Origin: Bradyrhizobium sp. AZCC 2176
GTDB taxonomy: Bacteria > Pseudomonadota > Alphaproteobacteria > Rhizobiales > Xanthobacteraceae
DNA length: 64,000 bases
Direction of reading: 5' to 3'
NCBI RefSeq assembly: GCF_036924645.1
Contig: NZ_JAZHRX010000001.1
Span: 930,001-994,000, forward strand
Of this stretch, positions 1 through 8,846 are shown in pieces. Every line of letters starts with the position of its first letter. Within the stretch, counting starts at the first letter, position 1. The notes under the pieces are model-generated. The model saw only the letters and a program-made list of their open reading frames with translations. It was not told the DNA's origin and did no database searches. A program made the translations under genes and the position numbers.

Positions 1-386
1 GCGGGCACATCGATACCGCCTTCGACAATACCCCCAACGTATTGCCCCAGGTCAATGCCGAAAAATTGCGCGCGCTTGGCGTCAGCAGCAAGACGCGCGC
101 GGCGCTCGCCGGAAATGTACCGACGGTGTCGGAGGCAGGTGTTCCCGGATACGAGGTTACCGTGTGGTTCGGCATCGTAGGGCCGGCAGGCATGCGGTCG
201 GAGATCGTGCGCAAACTGAACGCCGAGCTGAATGCGATCTTCGCGATGGACGATGTGAAGCGCAGGTTTGCCGAACAAGGCGTCGAGCCCGTCGGAGGAA
301 TGCCGGCTCGATTCACGGATCATATTCGCGCGGAAATTCAGAAGTGGGCCAAGGTTGTCAAGGAAGCCAACATTCAGCCGGAGTGA
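1..386 (+). CDS. Bug/TctC-family tripartite tricarboxylate transporter binding protein, C-terminal part
   Basis: Truncated by the left edge; the reading frame is open from base 3 and ends at TGA 384-386. About 127 residues remain. The text PNVLPQVNAEKLRALGVSS, then PTVSEAGVPGYEVTVWFGI and the closing helix with AEIQKWAKVV, is the standard C-terminal lobe of Bug proteins, periplasmic solute receptors of about 320 residues that bind small carboxylates or aromatic acids. The TTG at 42 is an internal codon, not the start. No TctA/TctB membrane partner follows, which is common for orphan Bug genes. The substrate cannot be told from this fragment. Confidence 0.93.
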   Translation, partial: GHIDTAFDNTPNVLPQVNAEKLRALGVSSKTRAALAGNVPTVSEAGVPGYEVTVWFGIVGPAGMRSEIVRKLNAELNAIFAMDDVKRRFAEQGVEPVGGMPARFTDHIRAEIQKWAKVVKEANIQPE

Positions 387-851
387 GTTCTCGTTGCAGC
401 GCTCGATGGCTGCGTCGACATCACAAATTCTCCCCAAAAATGGGCCATTCAAGATTCAACGAGTAAAGTAATTAGCGCTGCATTCCCCAGCGTTGCACCG
501 TGCGTTGCTCGATGGCGCGGAAGATCATCATCGGGAAAGACAGCCGCAAGGCCGACGCGGTGCTCGCTCCAACTAAAATATCGAAAACAACCCCATGCAA
601 AGTAGGATTGTGGTCGTCGGCATGGATGCTTTGGGCGATTCCCTCAAAACCTTTTGACACGTCGGGCAAATCAGGGGCACTACTCGATCATCGCGCCATT
701 TGTAGAACCGCCCCTGGCCCTGCCCGACAAAGGGTTGTTCGGCGCGATTGCAGGCAAAATCCGGACAATTGAAGTTGCACCGGCTCGCGCGCGGTCGATC
801 ACTCAATTCACCTCGCCGAAATCGTTGAGAACCAGCTCTTGTCGTAAGTGG
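387..851. other. Intergenic stretch with one dispersed-repeat copy
   Basis: No convincing gene is seen. The left third is unremarkable; positions 524-681 hold a copy of a repeat that recurs near 33.5 and 38.3 kb (separate entries). Short open frames here on both strands lack family features and differ between the repeat copies, so I treat them as chance frames. Confidence 0.6.
524..681 (+). repeat. Dispersed repeat B, copy 1
   Basis: The core at 575-605 (AAAATATCGAAAACAACCCC followed by ATGCAAAGTAG) is identical to 38277-38307 and differs by one base from 33504-33534. Similarity to the 38-kb copy begins upstream, at ATCATC..GGGAAAGACAGCCGCAAG (about 524-550). Similarity to the 33-kb copy continues downstream to TTTTGACACGTC..GGCAAATCAG (about 653-675). 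At the other two sites this repeat lies 140-170 bp downstream of a tRNA 3'-half remnant; here no such remnant is visible. Confidence 0.8.
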
Positions 852-1271
852 CTATGATCCGTCACGACAAGTGCTCACCAAGTAGATGCTGAGCTCGTTT
901 GTCTTGATCAGATCATAGGGATCGTCCACCCCTTGTTCGCGCAGCCATTTGATTTGTAGGTCGTAGGCCTGGCGCTCAAGCGCGGCGAGACAAGGCAACT
1001 CTATCTTGTTGAACCGCTGCACATGATGCACCAGTTCATGCAACAGGGCGCTCTTCTGCCGCAGATCATTGGGTCGCCACTCCTGAGGCAGGTAAATTGA
1101 GGCCTCGTTGCGATTATAGAGCGCTTGCAACTCCAGCCCGCTATTTTCCGGCGAGCCATGTCGCATTGCCATTTCCGCCGGTGTCACGAAGTGGATCGGC
1201 GGATGATCGGGAGCCGACAAACCGGTCTGGGCAACGATCCATGCGATGTAGATTGCGATCAGACTATTCAA
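852..1271 (-). CDS. DUF6647-like protein with HExxH zinc-peptidase motif
   Basis: About 139 residues. I choose TTG at 1271-1269 because a strong Shine-Dalgarno AGGAGGTC (1278-1285) precedes it by seven bases and the product then opens MNSLIAIYIAWIV, as I recall for this family. The longer frame from 1445 would overlap the upstream gene by 44 bases. A hydrophobic N-terminus is followed by HELVHH at residues 78-83, which contains HExxH (H78, E79, H82), the signature of zincin metallopeptidases. The family is a conserved hypothetical, and both peptidase activity and substrate are unproven. It may be cotranscribed with the small minus-strand genes upstream. Confidence 0.72.
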   Translation of the reverse strand: MNSLIAIYIAWIVAQTGLSAPDHPPIHFVTPAEMAMRHGSPENSGLELQALYNRNEASIYLPQEWRPNDLRQKSALLHELVHHVQRFNKIELPCLAALERQAYDLQIKWLREQGVDDPYDLIKTNELSIYLVSTCRDGS

Positions 1272-1401
1272 GGGAACGACCTCCTGCAGCAAGACCGCAG
1301 TCCCCGCGCGGTGCAATGCCGCGGATGAATCAGGACCATCGGTCAGTTCGAATGATGAAGCGCAACGGCTTGCACCATCGCGCAAGCTGCGTTGTGCTTC
1401 G

Positions 1402-1806
1402 CTAATCGTACAACGAGGATATTGCCTGAGAGGCCGTGGTCTCATTCTCGGAAGCGCGCGGCCAGATCGTCCCGGCGACGATGTGAATGATTAAAAATGC
1501 CACGGCCACGGCCACGAGCCAGCCCATCCCGTTTCGGGCAGAAGGCTGAGCAGGCAACCTCGGTTGAGCCGGCCTGCTGCTGACGAGCATTTCCCGAGTT
1601 TCGGAATCCTGGTTCGATTGGCGCAGAGCGGATTGCTCGGAAGACGCGATCAAGTGTTCGTATTGACGCAGGATTCGACCCGCCTGAAGGCGCCGTGAGC
1701 TGTGCAGCGCCGAAGTGATAAAAGCGAAGAAGCTTCGCCTTTCCTTTTCGACGTGAAACGAAGCGAGAGGCGGCAGTACGGCCGAAGGGCGCGAAGTGTT
1801 TTTCAT
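1402..1806 (-). CDS. Small protein with one C-terminal membrane segment
   Basis: 134 residues, function unknown. The N-terminal half is basic and helical (RRSFFAFITSALHSSRRLQ, then RILRQYEHLI), a pattern I associate with small Bradyrhizobium proteins that also carry a motif like RxIRxYRHLI. Residues about 95-115 (GWLVAVAVAFLIIHIVAG) form one transmembrane helix, leaving a short polar tail. It probably sits in the inner membrane with its basic part in the cytoplasm. The DUF6647 gene follows 130 bases downstream on the same strand. No catalytic motif is visible. Confidence 0.6.
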   Translation of the reverse strand: MKNTSRPSAVLPPLASFHVEKERRSFFAFITSALHSSRRLQAGRILRQYEHLIASSEQSALRQSNQDSETREMLVSSRPAQPRLPAQPSARNGMGWLVAVAVAFLIIHIVAGTIWPRASENETTASQAISSLYD

Positions 1807-1992
1807 TATCAGGACACCACGGTAGATTGATGATTTGATGCGTTGTCAGCACAATATCTGGAACCAATGGCCTCGACGGCTGACCGCGCGATGGCGGCAG
1901 TTGCAGGGGCATAAGCTCCCAGGACAGTGCACGATGTCAGGCAATAGATCGCAGCAGCCGCATCATCGGAATCGCTGATGCCGCGGAACCGA

Positions 1993-2244
1993 TTATGGCC
2001 GCTTCAGCGTGATCGGTTGCCAGAAAAAGCGGCACGCTTCAGCATGCGCTTCCAGCACGTCGATGCCGACATCGCGCAGAAAATCAGATCTGTCCCTGAT
2101 ATCCGCGCGCAGCTTTGACCGGAAGCGGGCGCGCTCCCACCATGTCAAAGGCAGCCCCAAGATGTCGGCGACCACGATCTCGGTGCCGTCAGGCTGCGGC
2201 GGACATTGCTCCAAACGTGTCACTGAATAATTCGAGATTGTCAT
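1993..2244 (-). CDS. DUF1127 (YjiS)-like small protein
   Basis: 83 residues. The C-terminal part, WERARFRSKLRADIRDRSDF then LRDVGI and FFWQPI, matches the layout of DUF1127 proteins: a W followed by an arginine-rich helix, a short stretch ending in LRDIG, and a terminal FW pair. Some alphaproteobacterial members are reported to affect RNA turnover or phosphate and carbon metabolism, but I infer no specific role here. Its ATG overlaps the TGA of the upstream small membrane gene (2241-2244), so translation is probably coupled. Confidence 0.6.
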   Translation of the reverse strand: MTISNYSVTRLEQCPPQPDGTEIVVADILGLPLTWWERARFRSKLRADIRDRSDFLRDVGIDVLEAHAEACRFFWQPITLKRP

Positions 2245-2453
2245 CGGGTCACCACGCCGTTGTTGCGGGAGCTTTCAACGGAAGCCGACTGAGCGCGGTG
2301 GCCATCGGCGAGGGAAGCGCCGGATTTCTGGCCGAATTCTGCATGCAGGATCATCATGACCAGGATGGAACCGTAGAAGCCGACCGCGCCAAAGGTCCAT
2401 CGCCGCGCAATGGCATGGTCGGCATGACGAAGTTTATTTCTGTAAATTTGCAA
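2241..2453 (-). CDS. Small putative membrane protein
   Basis: 70 residues with a basic start (MQIYRNKLRHADHAIARRW), one hydrophobic helix (about residues 20-38, TFGAVGFYGSILVMMILHA) and a polar tail. It is unrecognised. The four-base ATGA overlap with the DUF1127-like gene downstream supports a real two-gene unit. The hydrophobic segment could be a signal anchor. Confidence 0.5.
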   Translation of the reverse strand: MQIYRNKLRHADHAIARRWTFGAVGFYGSILVMMILHAEFGQKSGASLADGHRAQSASVESSRNNGVVTR

Positions 2454-2586
2454 GAAAACCTCCTGAGGCAGTTGGTCCGCGATGATTTTTTTGAAACGAA
2501 GGCGCTTAAATATTCACCGCTCAATATCGATTGCCGCTCCGGGTGTGAGTATTAAGAAGAAAGGCAACGCCCGCGTTCCGAAGGCG

Positions 2587-2808
2587 CTAGATCGTGCGAT
2601 CAACCGCCACTGGAGATACGAACGTCATGTCGTGAAAATTTTCCACCGGAAGATCTTTGATCTCTCGGTGTATCTCGGCGACGTCAATGCTCGCGCTTTT
2701 GGTGGAGCGTACGTCCGCCGCAGCCATCGGCGCGGAAAAGAAGGTGAGCTTCACGCCGACCCCGACCAGGATAAGTGTGGCGACCGCGACAACAGGATGT
2801 GCGCGCAT
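2587..2808 (-). CDS. Small exported protein typical of Bradyrhizobium
   Basis: 73 residues from ATG 2808-2806; a start at 2862 would add a polar 18-residue leader before an evident signal sequence. Residues 1-28 (MRAHPVVAVATLILVGVGVK then LTFFSAPMAAA) form a signal peptide or anchor. The rest is short and polar, ending around LPVENFHDMTFV. I recall similar small secreted proteins in Bradyrhizobium genomes with a conserved LPVxxFHDMxFV segment, all of unknown function. It stands alone, 134 bases from the next small gene. Confidence 0.6.
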   Translation of the reverse strand: MRAHPVVAVATLILVGVGVKLTFFSAPMAAADVRSTKSASIDVAEIHREIKDLPVENFHDMTFVSPVAVDRTI

Positions 2809-3110
2809 GACGGTTCCTTCGGTTGCACGTGCCCAGAATTGGCGATGCTTGATGTTATGCAATCGACCGCAGCCGCCGCATCATCGGAACCAATGAGGCT
2901 GGTACTGCTGTTGCTGTGCGTCTTCCGGTCGTACTGTTCGGGCCCGCCGGCCACGCAAACCACCTCCAGGTCAACCGTTTCGCTGGCCGTGCCGCCCGAC
3001 AGTGTGGATGATGGCGATGTGGTCTTCGCAGGCGAAGGGGCCAGCCCAGACCGCAATTGCGCCGGTCCCGTCGCCCATAGGGCGCGGTGCCGATTTAGAG
3101 ACAGGCCGCC

Positions 3111-4274
3111 TCAGGAATAATGAACAGCCTGCTGTGGGGCCCGAACCTGAGGCGTCGAGTTCTGCAACAGGCGCAGGAGATCGGCCTGCCGGGTCGTGTC
3201 GGTCTTGGAGAAGATGTGCTGCAGGTGGGTGCGCGCGGTCGGCTCGCTGATGCCGAGCATGTCGGCTGCCTCCTTGGCGCCCAACCCCTGGGTAAGCGCC
3301 AGCAGCACGCGGAGTTCGCCGCCGGTCAGCCTGTAAAGCCTGGCAAAAGCCTCACCCGGCATCAGCGGCGCCTCAGCAGGATCCTTTGTGAACACCGCTA
3401 CCGATGCTGCAAACGGCGCGATAATGCCGCTGCGCTGACCGCGATCGACCGGAAGGAGGGTTGCGACATAGCCGGCGCCATCGATATCCGGGATCGCAAG
3501 GGAATGCTCGCTTGTATCCAAGTCGATATCGTCGCGCGACGCCTTGTCAATGGCCTTCGACAATGCAGCGCGTGTGGCGGGATCGGTGGGAGAAATCCGG
3601 TTGTTCACGATGCGAATGGAGTTGCCGGTTTTGACCTGCCTCTCGGCAGCGGCATTCATATAGACGACGCGGCCATCGCGTGACGTGAGGAAAACACCTG
3701 TGACGAGTGCATCAAGCGTCTTTTCCAACATCTCCGACCTCAGCGCCCTGATATCGAGCGCATCCGAGATGGCGAGGGCACGGCAGACGTGCGGGGAAAG
3801 AAGCTTGAGCAGGCCGATCTCGAGCTGTTGGTAATGCGGCGCCTTCCCGCTCCGTGAGGCATGCATGGAGGCCATGCGACCGCCAGTCCGCAACGCCGGG
3901 AACCAGATTATGTCCAGTAGTCCGAACGGCTCTAGCACTTCTCGAGCGAAACGGCTTCCCAACAGTTCGAGGCGCATCATAGAGAGAGCACTAACGTCGC
4001 CGATCTTCGAGACGATATCCGCCGCTGCCATTGGACTTTGTGCATATTGGCTTCCCAGCTTTTCAAGGAATTCCGGCTGGTATCCGAACACGAATAACTG
4101 ATCATTTTGCACGTGCCGCATGTCGTGAACGCATATTCCGCCCGCTGTGCTCTCGCACAGGTCGGCAATCTTCCGGCAAGTGTCTGGCCACTGATGTGGA
4201 TCGAGCGCGCAGTCGTAGATCGCGCCGATCGTATCGGATAGCTCCTGGGCGGAGACACCGTCCAAACCGATCAC
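3111..4274 (-). CDS. LuxR-family transcriptional regulator with PAS-like middle domain
   Basis: 387 residues. The N-terminal half begins LSDTIGAIYDCALDPHQWPD, a motif of a rhizobial regulator family with an unassigned sensor domain. Residues about 170-290 (VTGVFLTSRDGRVVYMNAAA) look like a PAS fold. The C-terminus (about 315-375) is a LuxR/GerE helix-turn-helix: LTGGELRVLLALTQG, then GLGAKEAADMLGISEPTART. It has no receiver domain, so it is a one-component regulator; the ligand is unknown. It lies back to back with the large SARP-type regulator, with 242 bases between starts. Confidence 0.88.
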   Translation of the reverse strand: MIGLDGVSAQELSDTIGAIYDCALDPHQWPDTCRKIADLCESTAGGICVHDMRHVQNDQLFVFGYQPEFLEKLGSQYAQSPMAAADIVSKIGDVSALSMMRLELLGSRFAREVLEPFGLLDIIWFPALRTGGRMASMHASRSGKAPHYQQLEIGLLKLLSPHVCRALAISDALDIRALRSEMLEKTLDALVTGVFLTSRDGRVVYMNAAAERQVKTGNSIRIVNNRISPTDPATRAALSKAIDKASRDDIDLDTSEHSLAIPDIDGAGYVATLLPVDRGQRSGIIAPFAASVAVFTKDPAEAPLMPGEAFARLYRLTGGELRVLLALTQGLGAKEAADMLGISEPTARTHLQHIFSKTDTTRQADLLRLLQNSTPQVRAPQQAVHYS

Positions 4275-4516
4275 GTAGAGCCCTCCCTGGCAGCACCACT
4301 CGATAGTGCGCCGAGGGATGCAATGATCGCGATGGAGCGCATGGTGGTCCTCCGATTCTTGCGGCGGGATGCCCGGTACCTCGCCAATTGAGCCCTGCCG
4401 CCGTCGTCGCCAGCGTCAGTCCGGCGTGACAGCGGCGTTAATCTTGCTGGAAGGGGCGAGAAAAGCGTAGAACTTGCCTCTTGGAGGGCTTCGTCGTGCA
4501 AATTCCGCGTGCGCCA

Positions 4517-7500
4517 ATGGACGGCGTGCTTTTTCCAAGATTTGGTCTTTCGCTGCTGGGAGGCTTCGAGCTGACCGGGCCGGATGGCGTGGTCGACCTG
4601 CCGAGCAAGAAGCTCGCGGGTTTGTTGGCCTTTCTGGCCTGCACCGCGCCCCGGCCGCAGTCGCGTGAGAAGCTGTCGGCCCTGTTGTGGGGCTCCCGCT
4701 TCGACGCGCGGGCCAGGCAGAACCTGCGCCAGGCCTTGTTCCGGCTGCGCAAAGTGCTCGGCGAGGACGCTCTGGAGAGCGATGGTGAGGTCGTATCGCT
4801 CAATGCGGCGGCCGTCCGCTGCGATGTCAGCCGATTCGAGGCCCTGGTCCGTGACGGCAGCCGGGATGCGTTGAGCGCGGCAGCCGATCTCTACCGGGGT
4901 CGGCTGATCGACGACATTAGCGTAGGCGAGGAGGGCTGGACCGAATGGCTGACTGGTGAACGCGAAAGATTGCTGGATCTTGCCCTTGGCGCCATGATGG
5001 GGCTCGGCGAACAGGATCTGGCCGCCGGCCGTGCCGAACAAGCGCTGAAGGCCGGCCAGCGCGCCATCGCGCTCAACAACATGCGCGAGGACGCCCACCG
5101 GTTGATGGTACGGGCGCTGGCGGCTACGGGACGCAAGGCCGAGGCTCTCAAGCATTACCAGGACCTCGTTGCGCTGCTCAAGCGCGAACTGAACACGGAG
5201 CCCGATGCTGCGACCAGATCGCTCGCCGCCGAGCTTCGCGCCACGGAGCCGCCGAGCAGGTCGTCCGCTGAAAGGGAGATCGCCAAGCCCACCCTGCCGC
5301 AACCCGACCGGTCATCGATTGTGGCGTTGCCCATTGGCAATATGAGGAGAGACCACGAGGAAGAGAACGCCGACAACCCCGCAGCGGACGGCGATGAAGC
5401 ATCGTCTGCGGTGGCAGTCGGCTCCGGAAACCCCGAGCGGCGACAGCTGACGATCATGGTTTGCAATATGGTCGGGTCGATGCCGCTTTCGGCGCGCCTC
5501 GACCCTGAAGACATGCACGATCTCATCGCCGCCTTCCACAAATCGGTCGCCGATGTTGTTTCGCGATTCGATGGATTTGTTGCCCAGTACCTGGGCGATG
5601 GCGTGATCGTCTATTTTGGCTACCCCGCTGCTGGTGAGCATGACGCCGAGCAAGCCATGCGTGCGGGCCTTGCCATCCTTGACACGATCGGCACGTTGAA
5701 AGCGTCTCCAGGCGTGACCGTTCAGGTGAGCGTTGGCATCGCCACCGGGCTCGTTGTCATCGGCGAGCGGTCAGGGACCGGCGACACACAGCAGTGCGTT
5801 GCGATCGGCGAGGCGCCAAACGTAGCAGCGCAGCTGCAGGCCGCGGCAGCGCCCGGCGAGGTCGTGATCGCCGCCAGCACGCATCGGCTGGCGGGGCGGA
5901 TGTTCGACTGCCGCGCGCTTGCTGCCATCGACGTGAAGGGGCTGCCGCAACCGGTGGAGGCTTGGCAGGTGCGCGGCGAAACGGCCGGCGTCAGCCGCTT
6001 CGAGGTGCGGCGCGCGGGCGCGCTGACCCCGCTCGTTGGCCGGCAGGAAGAGATTGAGCTGCTGCTGCGCCGTTGGAATCAAGCCAAGCTCGGCGAGGGT
6101 CGGGTCGTGCTGCTCACGGGCGAGCCCGGCATCGGCAAGTCGCGTATCGCTGAAAGCCTGCTGGCCGCGCGCGAGGGCGAGCCGCATGCTTGCATTCGAT
6201 ATTTCTGCTCGCCCTACCATGTGCAGAGCCCGCTCTACCCGTTCATCGCGCAGCTCGAGCGGGCCGCGGGCTTCGAACCGGGGAGCAGCGTCAGTGTGAA
6301 ACTCGACAAATTGGAGGCCTTGCTCAAGCCGACGACGGAGAATGTGCTACGCGACGTGGCGCTCGTTGCCGAGCTGTTGGGGGTGCCGGCGGACTGGCGC
6401 TATCCGGCGTTGGCGATCAGCCCGCAGCAGAAGCGGGAGCTGACTCTCACCGCGCTTCTCGATCAGCTCGACGGCGCAGCGGCGCAGGGCGCCGTCCTGA
6501 TCGTGGTCGAGGACGCCCACTGGATTGATCCGACATCCCAGGATTTGCTCGATCGAATGGTTGCCCGCGCCGCCAGCCTGCCGGTGCTGCTGGTCGTCAC
6601 GGTCCGGCCGGAGCTCCAGCCAACCTGGGTCGGCCAGTCGCATGTGACGATGCTGCCCTTGAGCCGCCTCGGCCGTCGCGACAGCGCCAGCATTATTGGT
6701 GGTGTCGCCAAGGGCAAGGCGCTGCCCGACGCGGTCGTCGATCAGGTCCTTGCGCACACGGATGGCGTGCCGCTGTTCATCGAGGAGCTGACCAGCGCGC
6801 TGCTCGAGAGCGGGCTGTTGCGGGAGACAACGGACCGCTACCTGCTCGACGGACCGCTGCCAGAGCTCGCCATACCGACGACGCTGCAGGCCTCGCTGGT
6901 GGCCCGCCTCGACCGGCTTGGCTCGGGCAAGGATGTGGCGCTGATCGGCTCTGCGATCGGACGGGAGTTCTCCCACGAGCTGATTGGCGCGGTGGCATCT
7001 TTGACCCCGGGGGACCTCGACGCGGCACTTGAGCGGCTGACGGCCTCCGGCCTCATCTCCAGCCGCGGAACGCCGCCGGACGCGAGCTACTCATTCAAGC
7101 ACGCACTGATACAGGACGCCGCCTACGCCACGATGCTCAAGAGCCGGCGCAGGCAGTTGCATGCGAGCATCGCCAATGTGCTGGTCGAGCGGTTCGCGGC
7201 GCTGGCCGAAACCCTGCCTGAGATTGTCGCCCACCATTTCACCGAGGCCGGGCTTGCAACGGAGGCGATCGGCCATTGGTTCAAGGCGGGCCAACGCGCC
7301 ACCGAGCGCTCGGCTGATCAGGAAGCAGTCCGCCATCTTGAGCGAGGATTGGCGCTTCTGAGGACGCTCCCGGAGTCGGAGGACCGCGATCGCCATGAGC
7401 TCGATTTCCAGATCACCTTAGGCACACCTTTGGTGGCAGTGAGTGGATACTCAAGTCCTGAGGTCGGGGCTGCGAGCGAGCGCGCAATTCTCCTCTCCGA

Positions 7501-8554
7501 GAAGCTGGATGATGTCGGACACCTGTTTGCGTCGCTCTATGCCCAGTTCTCTTACTGCAACACGACCGGCAACACTTACAAGGCACTGGAATTCGCAGAA
7601 CGCTGCCGGACGCTAGGCATCCGCCAAGGCGACCGGGCGATGCAGCTGATGGCACACCGCGGAACCGGGATTGTGTTGTATCAGCTTGGAAAGTTTGCAT
7701 TGGCTCGGAAAGAACTCGAGCAGTCTCTTGCGCTGTACGATCCCGAGCGTGACCGATCCCTTGCGGCCCGGTACATCACTGATCCATTCGCGTCTGCATC
7801 AGCATTGTTGGCGTTAGTCGAATGGATTTCAGGCTTCCCCGACCGTGCAGCAAGAATGCAGGCACAAGCTCTCAGCTACGCAGCCGCACTCAATCACGTC
7901 AACACAAGTGGTTTCGCTCACTTTTTAGCGGGAGCCGCGCTTGAGCAGCTTTTCGGGAATACGGCCGCAGTGCTAACTCATACGCAAGCGTTGAGTGCTC
8001 TTGCGACGGAGCACGGCGTGTTGGCATGGCGGAGCAGTGGGATCATTTTTGAGGGCTGGGCCCTCTCATTGACTGGTGGACCGGAGAGCGGCATTTCCCT
8101 GATGCAAAAGGGCATTGCCGATGTCGACGCCAAGAACCTGACATTTCTTGTTCCGCTTTTCACGAGCCTGTTGGCCCGGGTTCGTGGTCGCGCCGGCGAC
8201 TTCCGGTCAGCCGTGGCTCTGTGCATCGATGCGCGAGAAAGATCACAGCGCTCCGAACAATACATTTGGGAGGCGGAGCTGCACCGGAATGAAGGCGAGC
8301 TGCGGCTCGCCGCGGGTCATTCATTGACCGATGTGGAAGAGTGTTTTGGTAGGGCGCTCGACGTGAGCCGCGCGCAGGGCGCCAGGATGTTTGAACTCCG
8401 TGCCGCCACGAGCCTCGCGCGGCTATGGCACGACCAGGGGAGGCATGTTGAAGCCCGTGATCTACTTGCGCCTGTCTATGGCTGGTTCACCGAGGGCTTC
8501 GACACAGTCGACCTGGAAGATGCTAAAGCGCTCCTAGCTCAATTGCGAGCATAG
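4517..8554 (+). CDS. Giant SARP/BTAD regulator with cyclase-homology domain, AAA ATPase and TPR repeats
   Basis: 1345 residues from ATG 4517; an in-frame TTG at 4481 is an alternative and neither has a clear ribosome site. Residues about 5-95 are a winged-helix OmpR/SARP domain, 100-245 a BTAD helical domain, and 310-480 a class III nucleotide cyclase homology domain. An AAA/NACHT-like ATPase begins near 500, with Walker A GEPGIGKS at about 535-542 and Walker B VLIVVEDAH near 660. TPR-like helices fill the remainder. Such proteins are cytoplasmic signal-integrating regulators. The cyclase domain is degenerate: the first metal Asp is Asn317 and the transition-state Arg is Gln439, while Asp361 is kept. 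It probably binds but does not make cyclic nucleotides. Confidence 0.9.
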   Translation: MDGVLFPRFGLSLLGGFELTGPDGVVDLPSKKLAGLLAFLACTAPRPQSREKLSALLWGSRFDARARQNLRQALFRLRKVLGEDALESDGEVVSLNAAAVRCDVSRFEALVRDGSRDALSAAADLYRGRLIDDISVGEEGWTEWLTGERERLLDLALGAMMGLGEQDLAAGRAEQALKAGQRAIALNNMREDAHRLMVRALAATGRKAEALKHYQDLVALLKRELNTEPDAATRSLAAELRATEPPSRSSAEREIAKPTLPQPDRSSIVALPIGNMRRDHEEENADNPAADGDEASSAVAVGSGNPERRQLTIMVCNMVGSMPLSARLDPEDMHDLIAAFHKSVADVVSRFDGFVAQYLGDGVIVYFGYPAAGEHDAEQAMRAGLAILDTIGTLKASPGVTVQVSVGIATGLVVIGERSGTGDTQQCVAIGEAPNVAAQLQAAAAPGEVVIAASTHRLAGRMFDCRALAAIDVKGLPQPVEAWQVRGETAGVSRFEVRRAGALTPLVGRQEEIELLLRRWNQAKLGEGRVVLLTGEPGIGKSRIAESLLAAREGEPHACIRYFCSPYHVQSPLYPFIAQLERAAGFEPGSSVSVKLDKLEALLKPTTENVLRDVALVAELLGVPADWRYPALAISPQQKRELTLTALLDQLDGAAAQGAVLIVVEDAHWIDPTSQDLLDRMVARAASLPVLLVVTVRPELQPTWVGQSHVTMLPLSRLGRRDSASIIGGVAKGKALPDAVVDQVLAHTDGVPLFIEELTSALLESGLLRETTDRYLLDGPLPELAIPTTLQASLVARLDRLGSGKDVALIGSAIGREFSHELIGAVASLTPGDLDAALERLTASGLISSRGTPPDASYSFKHALIQDAAYATMLKSRRRQLHASIANVLVERFAALAETLPEIVAHHFTEAGLATEAIGHWFKAGQRATERSADQEAVRHLERGLALLRTLPESEDRDRHELDFQITLGTPLVAVSGYSSPEVGAASERAILLSEKLDDVGHLFASLYAQFSYCNTTGNTYKALEFAERCRTLGIRQGDRAMQLMAHRGTGIVLYQLGKFALARKELEQSLALYDPERDRSLAARYITDPFASASALLALVEWISGFPDRAARMQAQALSYAAALNHVNTSGFAHFLAGAALEQLFGNTAAVLTHTQALSALATEHGVLAWRSSGIIFEGWALSLTGGPESGISLMQKGIADVDAKNLTFLVPLFTSLLARVRGRAGDFRSAVALCIDARERSQRSEQYIWEAELHRNEGELRLAAGHSLTDVEECFGRALDVSRAQGARMFELRAATSLARLWHDQGRHVEARDLLAPVYGWFTEGFDTVDLEDAKALLAQLRA

Positions 8555-8590
8555 GTCTGACTGGGTGGACCATTGCTGAATGGCCACTTG

Positions 8591-8667
8591 TGTGAAGGGT
8601 TTCGGACGTCGGCCGCTTCGGAGATGGCACCGCGTGTTTCGACAGCCGGCGTCCAAAACCCTTCACA
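8591..8667. terminator. Long imperfect inverted repeat after the SARP-type gene
   Basis: Arms 8591-8615 (TGTGAAGGGTTTCGGACGTC...) and 8643-8667 are complementary at 22 of 25 positions, around a 27-base loop. It begins 37 bases after the stop codon of the giant regulator. It could act as a transcription terminator or a 3' stabilising hairpin, but there is no T-run after it, and the long arms also fit the edge of a small mobile or palindromic element. Confidence 0.5.
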
Positions 8668-8697
8668 GGACCGGCCACTCGACCGACGCGCGCGGAC

Positions 8698-8846
8698 CGC
8701 ACCAGTTTCGCACCAGAAACGATCTCATTCAAACGCAACAAACGCTATCGAACCCAAACGAAACCACAGCAAAATCAACGAACCTGACCGCTATCCTCCC
8801 GCTCATAACGGTCTGGTTGCAGGTTCGGGTCCTGCCGGGCCCACCA
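8698..8846 (+). repeat. Repeat A copy 1, ending in a tRNA-Met/Ile2(CAU) 3' half
   Basis: It starts with the tandem motif GCACCAG-TTTC-GCACCAG, continues with about 80 A-rich bases, and ends (8801-8846) in GCTCATAACGG...CCTGCCGGGCCCACCA. That is an anticodon loop with CAT, a variable region, a T-arm and a 3' acceptor strand with CCA. The 5' half of the tRNA is missing, so it is not a functional tRNA. The T-loop here reads GGTTCGGGTCC. Such 3' fragments are left by integrative elements that recombine into tRNA genes. Confidence 0.85.

Noticed and set aside
4271..5302. Long minus-strand frame opposite the SARP-type gene
   Set aside because: Shadow of a high-GC coding region. No family motif, and it covers the divergent promoter region of two clear genes.
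8801..8846. Possible complete tRNA gene
   Set aside because: Only the anticodon loop, T-arm and 3' acceptor strand are present; no D-arm or 5' acceptor strand precedes any of the four copies.
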